DNA of 64,000 nt from Apostichopus japonicus (GCF_037975245.1 NC_092573.1:14406001-14470000), one strand, 5' to 3'. Positions 23,868 through 38,800 are shown, counted from the stretch's first letter. Numbers and translations: made by a program. Notes: a model not told the origin generated them from the letters alone.

Positions 23868-26800
23868 TTATTTATATTTATATATATTTATATATATTAT
23901 TATATATATTTAATTATATATATTTATATATATTTATATATAAATATTTATTTCCAAGCTCTATTAACACATCTCTTAAAACAGTTAAATAGTCAGAAAC
24001 TGTTCATTTAGGGACGAAATTTGATGGGCATGTCACTGGTATGCTATACAAGCCCATAGGCCCTGGTACCATCCCAGAGCATGTTAGGAATCAGCTAGGA
24101 AGATAAATCAGTTTTATTTCTGTCTCGGCAAGAAATATCAATCAGTGTCCCTCTATTTCTGTGATGCCAGAGTTATTATTTTGTTGGACTATTGGCACGC
24201 AAAGGATACGTTTCTGCCTCAGGGCACACCTTAAAAAGCAAACAATATGTATGATGATAAAAGAATAACAATTGTATTGCATATCAAAATGACATTGGAA
24301 GACCTGTGTATATTTATATGTTAAAAGTGAAAGTTTAATCTGTTTATCACATCATGCAACACAATCAAATCCTGCTTAAGTGAAAGTAAAATTGCTCATT
24401 TTATATCGGACAGTGTTCAGTTGGTTCACTTGTGACCCTTGCCTTTGAACAATTCACTTCCGCCAATTAGAAAACAATCCCACTTAGCTTAAACTGCAAG
24501 GTTAGTAGATTAACTTACTTGGGACATTCATTAGCAGAGTTGAAAATAGATTCTATAATTTCTGTCAAGAATCCTATGAGATGTTCTAAGTTATCCGTGG
24601 CATCGGCACCTTTGTCCAATTTGAGAGGGTTTAGCTGAAAGTGAAAAAAGGAAAACGAAATGGTAAGTACTATGCAATGGAAAGTTACATCTATAAATTC
24701 ATGAAGATTAATTGTTACCACCGGCACATTAAAACTATCGCAACTGTACCAAATAAATTAAACCTGACAGTTAATTACCTGAACGATGGGAGCATAACAA
24801 CAGTCAAGTGTCCTAGCAAAACAGTTTATAAATACATATATTAAACAGGCGTTGAATACTGGGAAAAGAGAAAGGGCACGTTTTAGTATAAATCAGTCTT
24901 TGCGGTATCCCACAAGGTCATATAAGATCTGTTCTCTAAATGGGAAGATCTAAGTTAAGGAAGGCAAAGCTCAAGTTCTTCAAATCACTTCTGATCAAGC
25001 ACCCCTCCTCTCCCCTGCTATTTAAAGACGAAATTCTGTATGGACATATTGCTTTACAAGCACACTTTGATCAGAACATCCCCCCCACCTTTCAACCCAA
25101 CCCCCTTCTCCATTCTTGAATTACAACACGATATATGAAGAGGTTTATATGAACATACCTTAAAATAGGTTTTGAGTCCTAGCAATAACCATAACTACAC
25201 ATACTACAATCAGAAGGGAATTAGAAGTTTTAGTAGTATAAATCAAGCCTGTCTCTATGCTAATCACTGACTCATACTTGATTTGAGTCTGTAATGAAAG
25301 CTGAAGATTCACGTAGTCTCAAGAAGACAAAGCTTCAGTAGGTTGAAATCCACATCCACTACAAAACTCTTTCCCCCTTCCCCCTTTTACTATACCAATT
25401 CACATAAATGAACATACCTCACATGAAAACTCAGCATAGTCCTCCCCCCCCTTCTCCCACCCCACTTCTGCCACCCTATAACTAAAACTCCTTCTATGAG
25501 CTTACCTCACAAGAACACTTGGCATCCATTATCTTAAGAACCACTTTCTTGATGGCATGCTGTACAAAAGAATTGGCTGTGGTCTTCATGTATTTATCCA
25601 TCATGGTGGTAGCTAACGTGTTGGAACGGAACAGTGTTGATCTTTCCTCTGCAAAAACAAAAAGTGACAAACTTTACATACGCCAACAGGAGAATATACA
25701 GTGAATGCATAAAATATACATTGAAAGTACTAAAGCTACCTACATCTTACATTGATCTCCTCCCACCATCTTTACACCCTGAAATCCTCTCCCCCCCCCC
25801 CTCCTCCATCCCACTCCAAACAACACAAAACCAACGTACGAAAGAACAGAAACTACTTTCATCTGTGTCACAGGAATCACTAAAATGAGACCACAAAAAT
25901 TGCCGGAGATCTTCTTTAAGATGATGGTGATGACATACCTGAATCAAGTTCCACTCTTTCCTTTTATCACTTGGTGGCAGATCTTAAAATTAGCCAAGGA
26001 AACTACTGTACAAATATGTGATACAGGCCATTCATAAGATGTCAATTAGTACTCCAGTTTGCCTAATGTGTGTCTGCCAAAGAGCTCTTGACAAAATAAG
26101 TCAAATATAGACGGTATACATATGTACCTTTATTTCTCTTGTCATCAGAAAACCTGTCTAATCTCAGACAAACAAACTCTTCATTTGTTATACCATCAAA
26201 GTACAAAGCCTTTAGACAGACTGCCACTAATCAAAGAAACAACAGCAATAAACCTTGACCTAGCGTACATTCCAAGCTAACGTAATTGGCCTTTAAAACT
26301 TGGCACATTAGGAGATGGCCTGAAGCTCTTTTTGATGTAATGCCACTAACAGTTAATGCCACTAACAGCTAATGTCACTTATTAAACGCCACTAGCGGTT
26401 AATGCCATTACCGGTTTAGACTATCTGTGAAGTTTGCATTAACAGTTAATGCCACTAACAGTTACGATTATTAGTTTATTTTGCACTAATGATTAACGCC
26501 AGTAATGGTTAATGCCACCAACGGTTAAGACTGTGAATTTTGCACTAACAGTTGAGACTGTGAATTTTGAACTCCCAGTTGTTGCCACTAATGGTTTAAG
26601 GCTATCAGTTACTTTTGCACTAACAGTTAATGCCACTTACAATTAAGACTGTGAATTTTGAACTACCAGTTAATGCTACTAATGGTTAAGGCTATCAGTT
26701 ACTTTTGCACTAACAGTAAATGCCACTAACAATTAAGACTGTGGAGTTTGCAATAACAGTTAATGCTACTAATGGTTAAGACTATCAGTTAGTTTTGCAC

Positions 26801-29800
26801 TAAAAGTTAATGCCACTAACAATTAAGACTGTGAATTTTAAAACTACCGGTTAATGCCACTAATGGTTAAAAGACTATCAGTTAGTTTTGCACTAACAGT
26901 TAATGCCACTTACAATTAAGACTTGAATTTTGAACTACCAGTTAATGCTACTAATGGTTAAGACTATCAGTAAGTTTTGCACTACCAGTTAATGCCACTA
27001 ACAATTAAGACTGTAAAATACCAGTTAATGCCACTAATGGTTAAGACTATCAGTTAATTTGTTTTCCCTTTGGACAAGAAGAACTTCATCAACACAATGC
27101 TAGATATTACACAAGTACCACAAGTGTACGGGGTTGGACCTGGTATATGGGTTATCGAAAGCAGCATTAGTCATTAGATCATAAAGTGTCTAACTTCTTT
27201 ATATCCCAGCAAGTAAACAGCAGTGGCTTTAAGAATCACTATAAGCTTGTAAAAGAAATCCAAAACCATGAGTTAAGTTAAGAGGGATTTTTAAAAAAAA
27301 AAATATTATTTATTTAGTTTCTGCTTCATCTTTTCTTTCCTTTTGTCTTTTGCAAATTTCAAGGAAACTTAAAAATTATGGCCTTAATTATTCATTCATT
27401 TATTAAATTTTTAATGATTTTCTTGTAATTTTTGTCGAGACGAGAGTAACGGAACAGAGAGATCTAATGTTATCAGCTCAGTGTTCCCTGTAATTTTATT
27501 TTATTCTTTTTTATTTGATTTCTTTTTTTCTTCTTTGCTTCAAGTTCTCCTCAATGTTTCTAGCTAAAGCAGAACGATGATTTACTCAAACAGAAAGAAA
27601 TCATTGGTGTTGATATTTAACTTTTTTAATGAAGCAAACTGCTTTCTTACTACGTTGCAAAGCAAACTTTCCCAATATATCATTCGATCCGTGAAGACAA
27701 TGATGACTATTCAAGAGTCTTCCAGGATAAATGAACAATAAGAGCAAAAGAACAAAAGCTTTAGCCAGAAAACTGTCCTGATGACATCACATACAACCCA
27801 ATGAATCATTTTTTCTAGGAGCAGCTGGGATATTACCTCTTAAAAATGTGATCAGATTCAAACAACTTGATCTTCAGCTAAGATTAAGATCTCACAATGA
27901 ACTTGGCAACGTAGTATATTTGTGATCCATACATTCCCCCAAAAAAAATCCCCATAGCTGAAAACTTTATGACCGCCTAATTGTTTGGAGAAGGAAAATA
28001 CAAACATACGAAGAGACGGATTTGAGCTAAACGGTTATAAAATTAAAACATGAAGAGAATAAAAATGGTATTTCCCCGCCACAATCGATCAGGAAGTACG
28101 AACCAATGAAAAACCTTTGGAAATGAAAAGGAAGAAGGATTAAGATTAACGACCCAAGATAGACATGATACATGCTAAAAATCATCATATTCCCCCGAAT
28201 TGAAAGTAACTCTAGCTAATATCTGTAAATAAACGTATGCACCATCCAAGAACGGTTCTACACCACAAATATAAACGAAACGAGACCGAACCAAAGGACT
28301 ACGAAGATGAGTTTCAATAATCCCATAGAACACATAAAAAATGGAGAGAGTCAATGGAAACAGAAATCAAATTTAAAGTGGAACCTACATTCATTAATTT
28401 TAAAAAAAAATATATAAAAAATTACCAATCCCTCTCATATACACAAATGGGCGACTTTATTAAAGCGCTTATAACAGGAAAAACAAAAGGTGTCTTAAAG
28501 TGCAGCTGTTTTTTTTTTTTTTACACAATGTCTGACATCTGGATGACATAAGAATAGGACTGAACCCAAGGACTGAATCTGCTTTGGAAGCAAAAACAAA
28601 AAAGGCACAGACCCAAAAACACAAGAGCAACACTCAGCTGCAAACACTGCACACACAGAAATGACAGACCTGTAAAAAGGGTTTTGAAGCTGCACATTCA
28701 CAAATCTCAGAAAAGCTGCAGTGTTTAAAAGCTGAAAACATAAAAAGGACCTATTTTTTTTTATTGGTAGGGCATTAAAAAGATGAAAGGATGTCTGCGA
28801 TAAAATAAAAAAAATGATAACGATAAGGAAAAACGAGAGAGAAACTATGAGTGTGAAAATAAAATTATAATCAAGTCAGGATGTGGAAACTGAAAGTGAA
28901 AACAAAACACACAAAACCAAGAAAACAAAATAAAAAGTCCTTGTCATTATGTAGGGTAAAGGCAAACAATAAGAGGGTTGAGAGAGGGGTGGGGGGTGGG
29001 GGTAATAAACAATGATCCAGAATTTACCTTTGGAGTGGGCAACTAGATAAGAAAGTAGAAATATACCAGAAACAGTTTGGATGAAAGAGACAAGGGGGTA
29101 ATTCCCCTCATGCTAGAAACATGAAAGCAAAGAGCTTGCTTGGTGTCACCATAGCAATTTACCATGGCAACACAGCATGAGCTGCGGGGACAGGGTGTTA
29201 TATATGAGAAACAAGGGTAGTAGTAACACAAGCTAATAAGACTAGGCTTGTAGCCATAGGCAATGAAGGAGGAAAATTATTATTAAGAAATTATCTACGT
29301 GTAGAGACAAGATTGAGTTGCCGATCTGTACACAGTAGTCTCCACCAGTCAAATACATTGTAAGCTATTTACTACCATGATGTATGGAAGCTACAATAGT
29401 TAATACAACGCAAACGCTTGCTAGTCTCCACTAGTCAAATACATTGTAAGCTATTTACTACCATGATGTATAGAGGCTAACGTAGGTTTGCTGCTACAAA
29501 AGTGGAATCTCATGAGTATTTTGTATTCTAAAACAACAAACATACAAATTGAAACTGGTACACCAGCATAGGTTCTATCACACCACTCTTTTGGCTATTA
29601 CTTTCCCCCCTAAATTTAGCCACTTGTCAGACCACTTCCAGTGACCTTCCAAACGTTCTCATGCTCAGTATGGAATATAATATATTCTGTCCTGTTTTGG
29701 ATTCATTAAAGACGCTAAATGACATAGCCTGGCCACATTCATGTGTATAAGACCATTATCACATGCCACTCGGTAGACAGCGACTACCTCTACATTATCG

Positions 29801-32800
29801 TCCAGAAGTCAAGTCAAGGTTTGAATTTCAGCCCAATAATTGATGAAATTAATCTCTTCAAAAAAAGAGAGAAAAAAACCAAGAAGAGGTTGCTAAATCT
29901 GGTACTATGAGGAAAAAGAAATGTACTTCAATATTGCTCCATTTTACAGTTCAAGAATAGACTCTCAACTACAACGATAAATAACAGAACACCAGACAGA
30001 GTTTCATGAAATGTCATGAAATATTTTGCGGTATAATACAGAATATTTTAATATTTTGGGACTGACAATATGATGCGATTCAATGATGCCTTCAAGTTCA
30101 AACTTTGTTACACTTCACCTCCTTTCCAGGTCAGTGACAATTGAACCCTATTTTTCATCGACTCCTTTTTGAATCGGCCTGTTTTTCCGAGTTGAGAGCA
30201 ATTCTAAGTGAACATGCATCTTGATTGGATCAGCCGACTGTTCATATCTACTCTCCCACCCATACTCTTGCCCTTCATCCAAATGTGTCGATGATGTGTT
30301 TTTGTCTCTTTCTGCTCAAACTAATAATTTGAAATGGAGACCTACCTGACATATACAGTACCTATCATATTTCTGAAACGATATTAGCATGTGGCAAAGG
30401 ACCAAGAAGAAAAACAGTTTTGTTTGCTGAATTTAAGCAGTATTCGAGGTGGTTCAGAAGTAAGCAGGATGCATAAAAATGCTTAAATATGTCAAAAACC
30501 TATTGCCAGAGATATGAGTAGAAAACGACAATCAAACTGGTCCCACAATGGAAGCGAAAGTAATGAAATGCTTTAACACTGTTAAGAATACCATTAGTCT
30601 AGCTCTCCTTTTCATGTACAAGTGTTTCACGTTTGGCAAGTAGGTCAGAGCGCCAGTGACGTGCAAAAATGTTTGCGTAAAATACACAGAATTTCTTTTT
30701 TTGCAAACGTTTTGCTGAAACTGCAATGAAAAAGTTTACCAAAGTACACAATGTCTGACCACTGACCAGTGATTATTCTCCCCACGCCCCTTGTTCCCAT
30801 GCCCCAAAATACGCTAGAAAATCATAATAATGCTCTCATCTTCAAAGGTGTCGCTGTACCGAGATTAGGGATAAGGGATGCATGGAAATGTTGGATTAGT
30901 TAAATTTCCAACCCAAGAATGATTAGCAAACTTTCATCAATTTATAGCAGGCTAAACTTTGGAGGCATCACATCCTCCTTTATGCAAGTGTGGATAGGAA
31001 GCCTGCCCCTTCCTCCTTCCCGCACCCCCCCCCAGTCAGTACATGAATATTAAATGCGATTTAAAAAAAAAAACAGTCTGATAAAATAAAAATAAAAAAT
31101 GAAAAAAAAAAAACTGTTAATACCAGCACGTCCTTTCTTGAAATTAAAAAAAAAAAATTGACGCATGGTTTCCTTTTACTACAATTAAGCCCAGGCAAAT
31201 GTTTTTTATTTGGGGGGGGGGGGGTGAATCAAGATAGTGTCTGACGGTTTAGAGTTATCGAATGGATATCTCACCTTCCCTCTGAATCTCCCTTCGATTG
31301 AGATGTTCTAATAAGGATAATTCTTTCTGTTGGTGCCTGAAGATATCCAGCACTACGCTGGCAAGGTGAGATCTGTCTTTAGCACACGCCTCCTCCAGTG
31401 CCAATATCGTTTGGTACTCTGGGTCGTCATTCATAATCAACTGAAACAAAGGAAACATGATAACAAGAAAAGAAGAAAAGAGCAAATATTAATAATAATA
31501 ATAATAATAATTAACAGTTCTTATATAGCGCAACTTACAATAAAGTCTCGCCGCGCTGTACTTAACCCTGGACATTAGTAACACCTACACACCAAAGTGC
31601 ACAATTCAAACAATCTCTCCTGGGGCACCACAGCCACGTGTCCCCTGTGTGGGACTTCCCATAGGGTGCAGCCACAAACCGGCGCATGCAACTATATTTA
31701 CAAGTCACCTCGCAAGTCCCCATTTATACACCTGGGTGAAGAGAGGCAATGGAGATAAAGTGCCTTGCCCAAGGACACAACGCAATGATCTGACCAGGGC
31801 TCGAACCTGTACTCCTTAGATCACAAGTCTTCTGCCTTAACCACTTGACCACAACGCCCTCCCTCCTTAAGGATTTTCTCTCCGGTTGGAATTATTACCT
31901 CCATTGAAGACCATTACATTTTCTGTTTTCTTTGTAGTAAGCTTTGCTGCATTTTCCAATTCCAGGGTATTAAATCTGTGTCAGTATTATTAAAGTGTCT
32001 ATGAAAATTAAATTCCGTCCTTCAAGCCAATTCTACCAGTAGTTTACAGTAAAGTATACCTCAGAGGAAAATATCACTATTTCTGCATGGTTGTGTCCAA
32101 TATTATTCTACCCCCTAAACTCAATTACACCTAACCAAACCAAAACCCTAACCATTATGCTTTCACAGAGAGAACGAAAAGCATGTTTTATTTTTGGTTT
32201 GGTTTTTTAAATGTCTGAAACCATAACACTGTCTCCATTTGACATCTTGTGTATGCAGGGATGTGCCCAGGATTTCCTGAGTGCCGGGTATACTGATCGC
32301 CGTCCTGGGGGAGGGGTCTAAGGGGAGGGGTGACATTTTCGATTTTGAAGTTGTATACAGAGCTAGTGTAGTGTGATACTGCATGCTGCAGATTAAAGCC
32401 ACACCTACTCCATATCTCCAAACCTGTGTTTACGTGAAATTTGACAAATGGGGGAAAATGAGGATACCTGTGGCCCAATTTATGTTGAACATAATATTAC
32501 GAATGTCGGGATTTTAGATGATAATAGTGCTGGCGGGATTCACAGTTTTTAAGACAGTGCTGGGCGGTAATTTTTTAGTGCTGGGCGGGCCGCCCAGCGT
32601 GGGCACTTCCCTGGTATGTAAACGTGTTTCTAATTTTTGGAAACTGATTTCTCAGTATTTCCATCTCAACTGACCTCCTTAAGAGGACTGTACTCTTTCG
32701 ATGGCATAAGAGTCTCCTTCAGGTATTGCGCCCTCGCTCTGATCGAACCAGTGTCTCCCCTGAGTTGCGCTGAAACGTTCAGTAGTGGGTACCACTCGTC

Positions 32801-35800
32801 TAGAAACTGGCCGTTCGGTAATCTGTGTAGAAGGACAGACGCCCTCAATATGGGAACAGATTTGGCACGCTTGGCTCCATTGTATATGTCTAACGTGAAA
32901 GAATCAATATCATCTGGGAAATCACTGTTGGAAAAGAGAAAGAGGAAGGTTTTGCATCAGCATGCTAGTGTAAATGAATCATTTTAATAGAGCTTGACAG
33001 AACAGATTGGGTAGAGCACACAAATTAGACTATGTCATCTTAGAGGCCACTGATTCGCACTTCGAATCAGGTTCAGGCCTTAAAAGTAGCTCTCAGAAAA
33101 TCGGTTTACAATTTTCTTCATCGTTTTTTAATGCTTTTCTGCTTATCCTGTACAGAAATGTTTGCTGTGGTTGAACAAAACACAGAAGAAACCTGGAAAT
33201 TAAACCATCACAAGACTCACTCAAACATGAATTCTTCATCCCAAACGGGATCAGGAGGTTCTTGAACCGGCGTCCTGGCGACTTTGATCTCGTTGAGGGA
33301 GACGACGCAGTATGGATGTGATAAGACTTTTGGCGGTACCTTGTGGGCCTCAAGAATGTGTAGTTTAAGGCTCTTCAGCTGTTTTACGCCTCGTTTCTTC
33401 TGAGTTCGCTGAGTTATCGTGGGCCAAACTGCCCTACTGCAGCAGGACCTTAATGCTTCAATCCATTCCTGCAAAGTCAAACGCAATTATTATCTAAGGA
33501 ATTCATTCGCACCTAATCCAAGACCATGCAACAACTATAGTATACATTTTCACATAATCCAACACCATGCAACAACTATATAGTTATTTAAGGAATTCAT
33601 TCGCACATAATCCCAGACCATGCAATAACTATATAGTTATTTAAGGAATTCATTCGCACCTAATCCCAGACCATGCTACAACTATATAGTTATTTAAGGA
33701 ATTCATTCGTACATAATTCCAGACCATGCAACTACTATAGTTTTGAGAACACCATTCCTCCTCAGCTCACTACCGTTTCTTTCAACAGATTCATGAAAAA
33801 CAGTGCAGATGTTTCATGTGCTTTGCTGTTTTAATAAATCTACTCAAAATATTAGAATGCTGACTATGTGCTGCAACTATGAAAACCATCTGCAGGAATC
33901 ACACTACTCAAAAGGAGAGATAAATTTGGGAGGCGGGGGGGGGTGGTGGTGGAGGAGGAGGAGGAGGTGTGGGCAAGTTTGTGAGTACAGTAGGTAGAGG
34001 GGAAAGAATAGATGTATACATAGTGAAATTACAAAATTAACCATAAAAAAGCAAAATTTCCACTTAAGACATGGCGGGAGGGGGATTCTTCAGGTAATTT
34101 TACTTTTTTAATGTAATTTTTAAATTTAACTTTTAAATTTAATTTCTTTTAAATTTAACTTTTAAATTTAATTTCTTCTAAAAACTTTTAAATTTAATTT
34201 CATTTTTTAATGTAGTTTGATGATATACTATTTTACAACTATGGTCTTAAAGACTTCAGACTTGTCTAGTAAAAGCTCTTAAAATCTCATCTATCTTCCT
34301 GCATCCCATGACTAACAGGCAATGCTTATGTGTCATCTTTGCAGTCCATGCCTTGAGACAATCTGTTGTCCTATTGCTCATAAAAGATTTGAAATGTATT
34401 ACAAAAGCTGAGACTCAACCATATATATTTCAGCACTACACCTGAACACCAGTATGCATTACGCCCCTCCCCTCCCCCCACACCTCATTGAGTAGTTGTG
34501 TTATAGCGTTGAGATTCACACTACTCAATAGTTTCTTTCAACAGATTCATTAACGGTGCAGATGTCTCATGTGCTTTGCTGTTTTTAACAAATCTACTCA
34601 AAATATTAGAATGCTGACTATGTGCTGCAACTATGAAAACCATCTGCAGGTATCACACTACTCAAAAGGAGAGATAAATTTGCGAGGGGGGGGGTGGTGG
34701 TGGTGGAGGTGGAGGAGGAGGAGGAGGAGGAGGAGGAGGAGGAGGAGGAGGAGGAGGAGGAGGAGGAGGAGGAGGAGGAGGAGGAGGAGGAGGAGGAGGA
34801 GGAGGAGGAGGAGGAGGAGGAGGAGGAGGAGGAGGAGGAGGAGGAGGAGGAGGAGGTGTGGGCACCATCATGTGTGACTTCACTATATAAATCTAAATGC
34901 ACAAACTGTGGTTCCTTGCTGAGCTGTCATGTTTCAGCTCTTCTATTAAAAAAAAACATCAAACATCTCACATTACACCCTATCCCCATTATCAAGAGTG
35001 TAAGCTCAATGGTGATATTAAATGTGTCTGTACCATAGTGTTACGATCAAATTGGAAATCTTGACAACCTGGGTCAGAAAAATAACTTGAGACTCACATT
35101 CTTAACAATAGAAATCAGTAGACATGTTCATAGCATGTGATAACACAAGAGATGGATGTGTTCAGTGAGCTTTATAAAGATCACAAGATCTAGATTTCTT
35201 CTATCGGTACTAGCTGTAAGTAACTGATATATTGGCATATCAGCTCTGACATCATACATCGATTGGTAAATAAACTGTAACATTACCTCGCTGAGTTGCT
35301 GCGTTTCCGCGTTGAGGTAGTACACCTCCATGTCGTTGGTAACCTTCACAACAATTTGAAAGCAGTTTGGCTGGTTGAACAAGCTTTCATGGACAGTGTA
35401 GACAGAAGCGTAGCCTAGATCGATAACTCCCCTTGGCTTTGTCCTCTGAGGAAAAAAATAAATAAAAAATCCAACATTAAACTCAAGTTTATCAAAATTC
35501 CTCTTCTGGGTTATTCGATTCTGGCCATTAACCCTAGCAGACACATGGTCTGAGAGATTCACCATTAAACTAGGTAAACTCTGTTGGCAAAGCACAGGAC
35601 TTCTTGTGCAAAAGGTTCCTTTTTTTCCCCTCAATCTGATTCAAGCAAATACATCTTTTTACATTTTTCAAAAAATATTTTGCTATGTCAGTCATTTCTT
35701 CTCTACTCAAGTATAGGTCTTTTTCGACTTTAACAGTATTTATATGAGAGGACACAACTCAGCCAGTAGGTTAACAGACAAAATGACTAAACAGTGACTT

Positions 35801-38800
35801 ATTAACATCTCGGAAACCATGGCAACCGTTGATAGGAATATAGCATGGAAAATGAAGCAGAATAGGAAATTCTTTCTCTGGGAAAGCAAAAGATAAACTA
35901 ATCATGTTGAGCCAGGTTGTCAGTTCTTAAGTCACTGCTTCAGAATATTCATGACAGACACTTTTTAAGATTTTTTATTCATCGAGGTGATATTTTACTG
36001 ACCATGAGACAAGGAGCGGCAATGAGAGAGAAAAACAGAGAGTCAAAAACCGACCGAGATTTTATTACGAACCTTTTCGTTGTCAAAGTAATACAAATGC
36101 TGTTTAGTGCTGTTCAGAATAAAAAAATAAACCTTCCACTTCTTGTGTTTCTGACCTGCATGACAGAAAATGAAATAAAATAAAAAATAGTTACCACGAC
36201 AGTCATGAATAGCGCCTATAATTCATGAAAATAAACCAGGATGTAACAAAATCAATGACCTAATCTCAAAAAAAAAAAAAGAGTGTTGTTTATTGATTAA
36301 TACCATTTTTAAAGATTTTTACACAAACCTACCACCTTCTATCAATGAATACATGGTGATACTTATCTTTTGCCCCCATACTATTTTTTACGAAGATCGG
36401 AAATTGTTAAATCATAGATAACATGTTCAGTTTACATAACTATCATTGACTGAAAACAACTAAAAGAAATTCCTGTTGGTCACTAAAGTTTGAACTCATG
36501 ACATTTCCTTTCATACCCCCCCTCCCCCTCCCCTCAAAAATATAATCAATAATAAATAACAAAATAAATCAATGACTAAATCAAAGAAATAATTAAATAA
36601 CTAATGGCTATAATGGCCAGTAGAACAGTCAACACTTAGTGCACCTTTGCATCCATCCAATGAGACTGCCCTGATAAACTCTGATATTTGCTAAACAAGT
36701 CTCAACTTTGATTTCCCCCACCCCCCTGCCCTCCTGCAAGAATCACTGCCAGTGTGTGAAAAATTAGAAAGATAGGCGGTCAGCTTGTTAAAGGGTGTGA
36801 AGACTCGCGCAAAAAGAAACGTCTAATGCTGGTAATCTGACCTAGTTTCGAATGAGGTGTAACAGAAGTGTTAGACACCAGTATCGATCCCAGAAAACAC
36901 ACACACAGCTAGCTAGCTACCTTAGGTAATTAGATTAGCTGCGGTCAATAACCACAGCACTGTGTATAAACGATACAGCGATGGACATCTCAGATCCAGC
37001 TAAAGATAACAAAGTATCACGTTTCATTACTGCCTGCATTTTGTAGCGACAAGCAGAAAACTTCACTTGCAAGCAACAGAAAGTTAACTTTGTCAGAGCG
37101 CGGCACGCGGTTTGGGGCGAGTCTTCAATGCCAAGGCGTTGAACTTATTACCACATGAACAAACAAAGAGTCTGATACTGTGACCAAACTGATTGAAGAG
37201 TTTCTCTTTCTCCGCCAGTAAACTTACTTCTTTTACTTAAGTTGCCTTGCTTGATAACCGAATTGCTAGTTCCTCCCGACATGAGATGGAGACCAAACCC
37301 GCTGCTTCTCCTTCTCTTTATCTCCTCGTAAATCACCGGCGATGAATCGACCTGTGTCATTTGAGGTTTCCTATATTTCTGCAATATAGAGATTTGGATG
37401 AAGCAAGGCATCATTATACTGTTTCATATTTACAAGTGTACATGTATTCAGTGCAATCTGAAGTGACAGTAACAATGTACAACAAACCTCAATGGATTCA
37501 CAAAGAAATTATCAAAGATTTCAGTTGACTTTCAAGATTCACTTTAAGCAACTTAGACAGCAAATGATGATATATCAATCAGATAAACATTCTGTAGTCA
37601 AAAGTTTTCAAAATAAGTGAAGAAAATAAATAAAGAAAGGTGATTTAAGTTGGTAAAATAGTAGCACATTATGGGCGTTCACAAATTTGACCCTGTTTTG
37701 TTTTTTACATGCAAAGTAGGTTAAGCTTAACTTACACTACTGACAAAAGCTTTGTAAATTCTAGGCAATGGTATGTTTTATTGTGAAATTATACACATTT
37801 AGTGTGATGTACAATGTAAGTTTCATCTACAAACTTAAATTCAAACTTTATGCACTCAAATTCAAACTTTTATGCACTTAAACTAAAAGAGTTCATCCGC
37901 TGAACACAGGTATCTAATGTGCCATGAATAAAGCAATATGTGTTTTTCTTCTTTTAAGAGAGGGAAAAAATACCTCCAGTGACCTTTTAGGAATTCAAAA
38001 TTTTAATGACGAGCAAAATAAAACTTACCAACGGCTCAATCGGTGAGACAAGGTAATGGCCGTCGATGATCTCGTCTTTCCTATAATGTTCCACGACATC
38101 ATCCAAACTATAAGAAATTGGTGAAAAGTTCCTATGAAGATCGAACACAACTTTGACATAAGAAAATTTAAGTCCAGTGATATATGTAAAAGCCAGAAAG
38201 CAAGCTCACAGCCGAATGCACGATCGATGCTATTAACTTTGAATCATAGCAATTGTAACAACAACAAAACGGTCCAAGTCCCTCCTCCTTATCCTCTACC
38301 ACCTTAACCTCCAACCCACCCCCATCCCCTGTTTATTTTACAAATCAGACTAGCAAACATACTGTATGTAAACAACAAGGTTTCATTGACACGGATACAA
38401 TTTTAAAGCTAAAATTGTGTGCCAGCTAGAAAAACAAAACTGTATTTTCAGAGTATCCACAATTTTGAACCTGACTACAGTATGTATTAGCTGTCCATGA
38501 AAACAAATGACGCTATGGAAATGTGAACTGTAGTAATAAATGTAACTTTGACAATGGTCTTTTAATTATTAACTTTCTAATTCAATTTAGGAAACAAAAG
38601 AGTAACACGGACAAGCTGAGGAAAAAGTGCAGGTTTGGCAGCTTGTCATTGTGAATTTCCAAAGCATCAGAAAACCTTCAAGTACCAGAATCACCTAGTC
38701 TTATCGAAAAGACAAAATACAATAACAGTCTTGAGTGGTTACATAGTTCATTTGGATATACAACAGTGCACATCATTTTCAAGCTGAGCACATAATGCTA

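Larger units (their letters stand above)
25649..31274 (-). other. RASA1: RASA1 intron 15 (5.6 kb)
   Basis: No missing coding segment: exons 15 and 16 join without a gap relative to vertebrate RASA1. It contains the ~90 bp minisatellite (26345-27055), an 86 bp-spaced duplication (29338-29479), and AT-rich sequence with A and T runs. Short open frames lack recognisable domains. Confidence 0.7.

Noticed and set aside
34618-35038. Long open frames of poly-Glu, poly-Arg, poly-Ser and poly-Pro
   Set aside because: All are translations of the GGA triplet tract in different frames; they lie in RASA1 intron 12 and have no other coding support.
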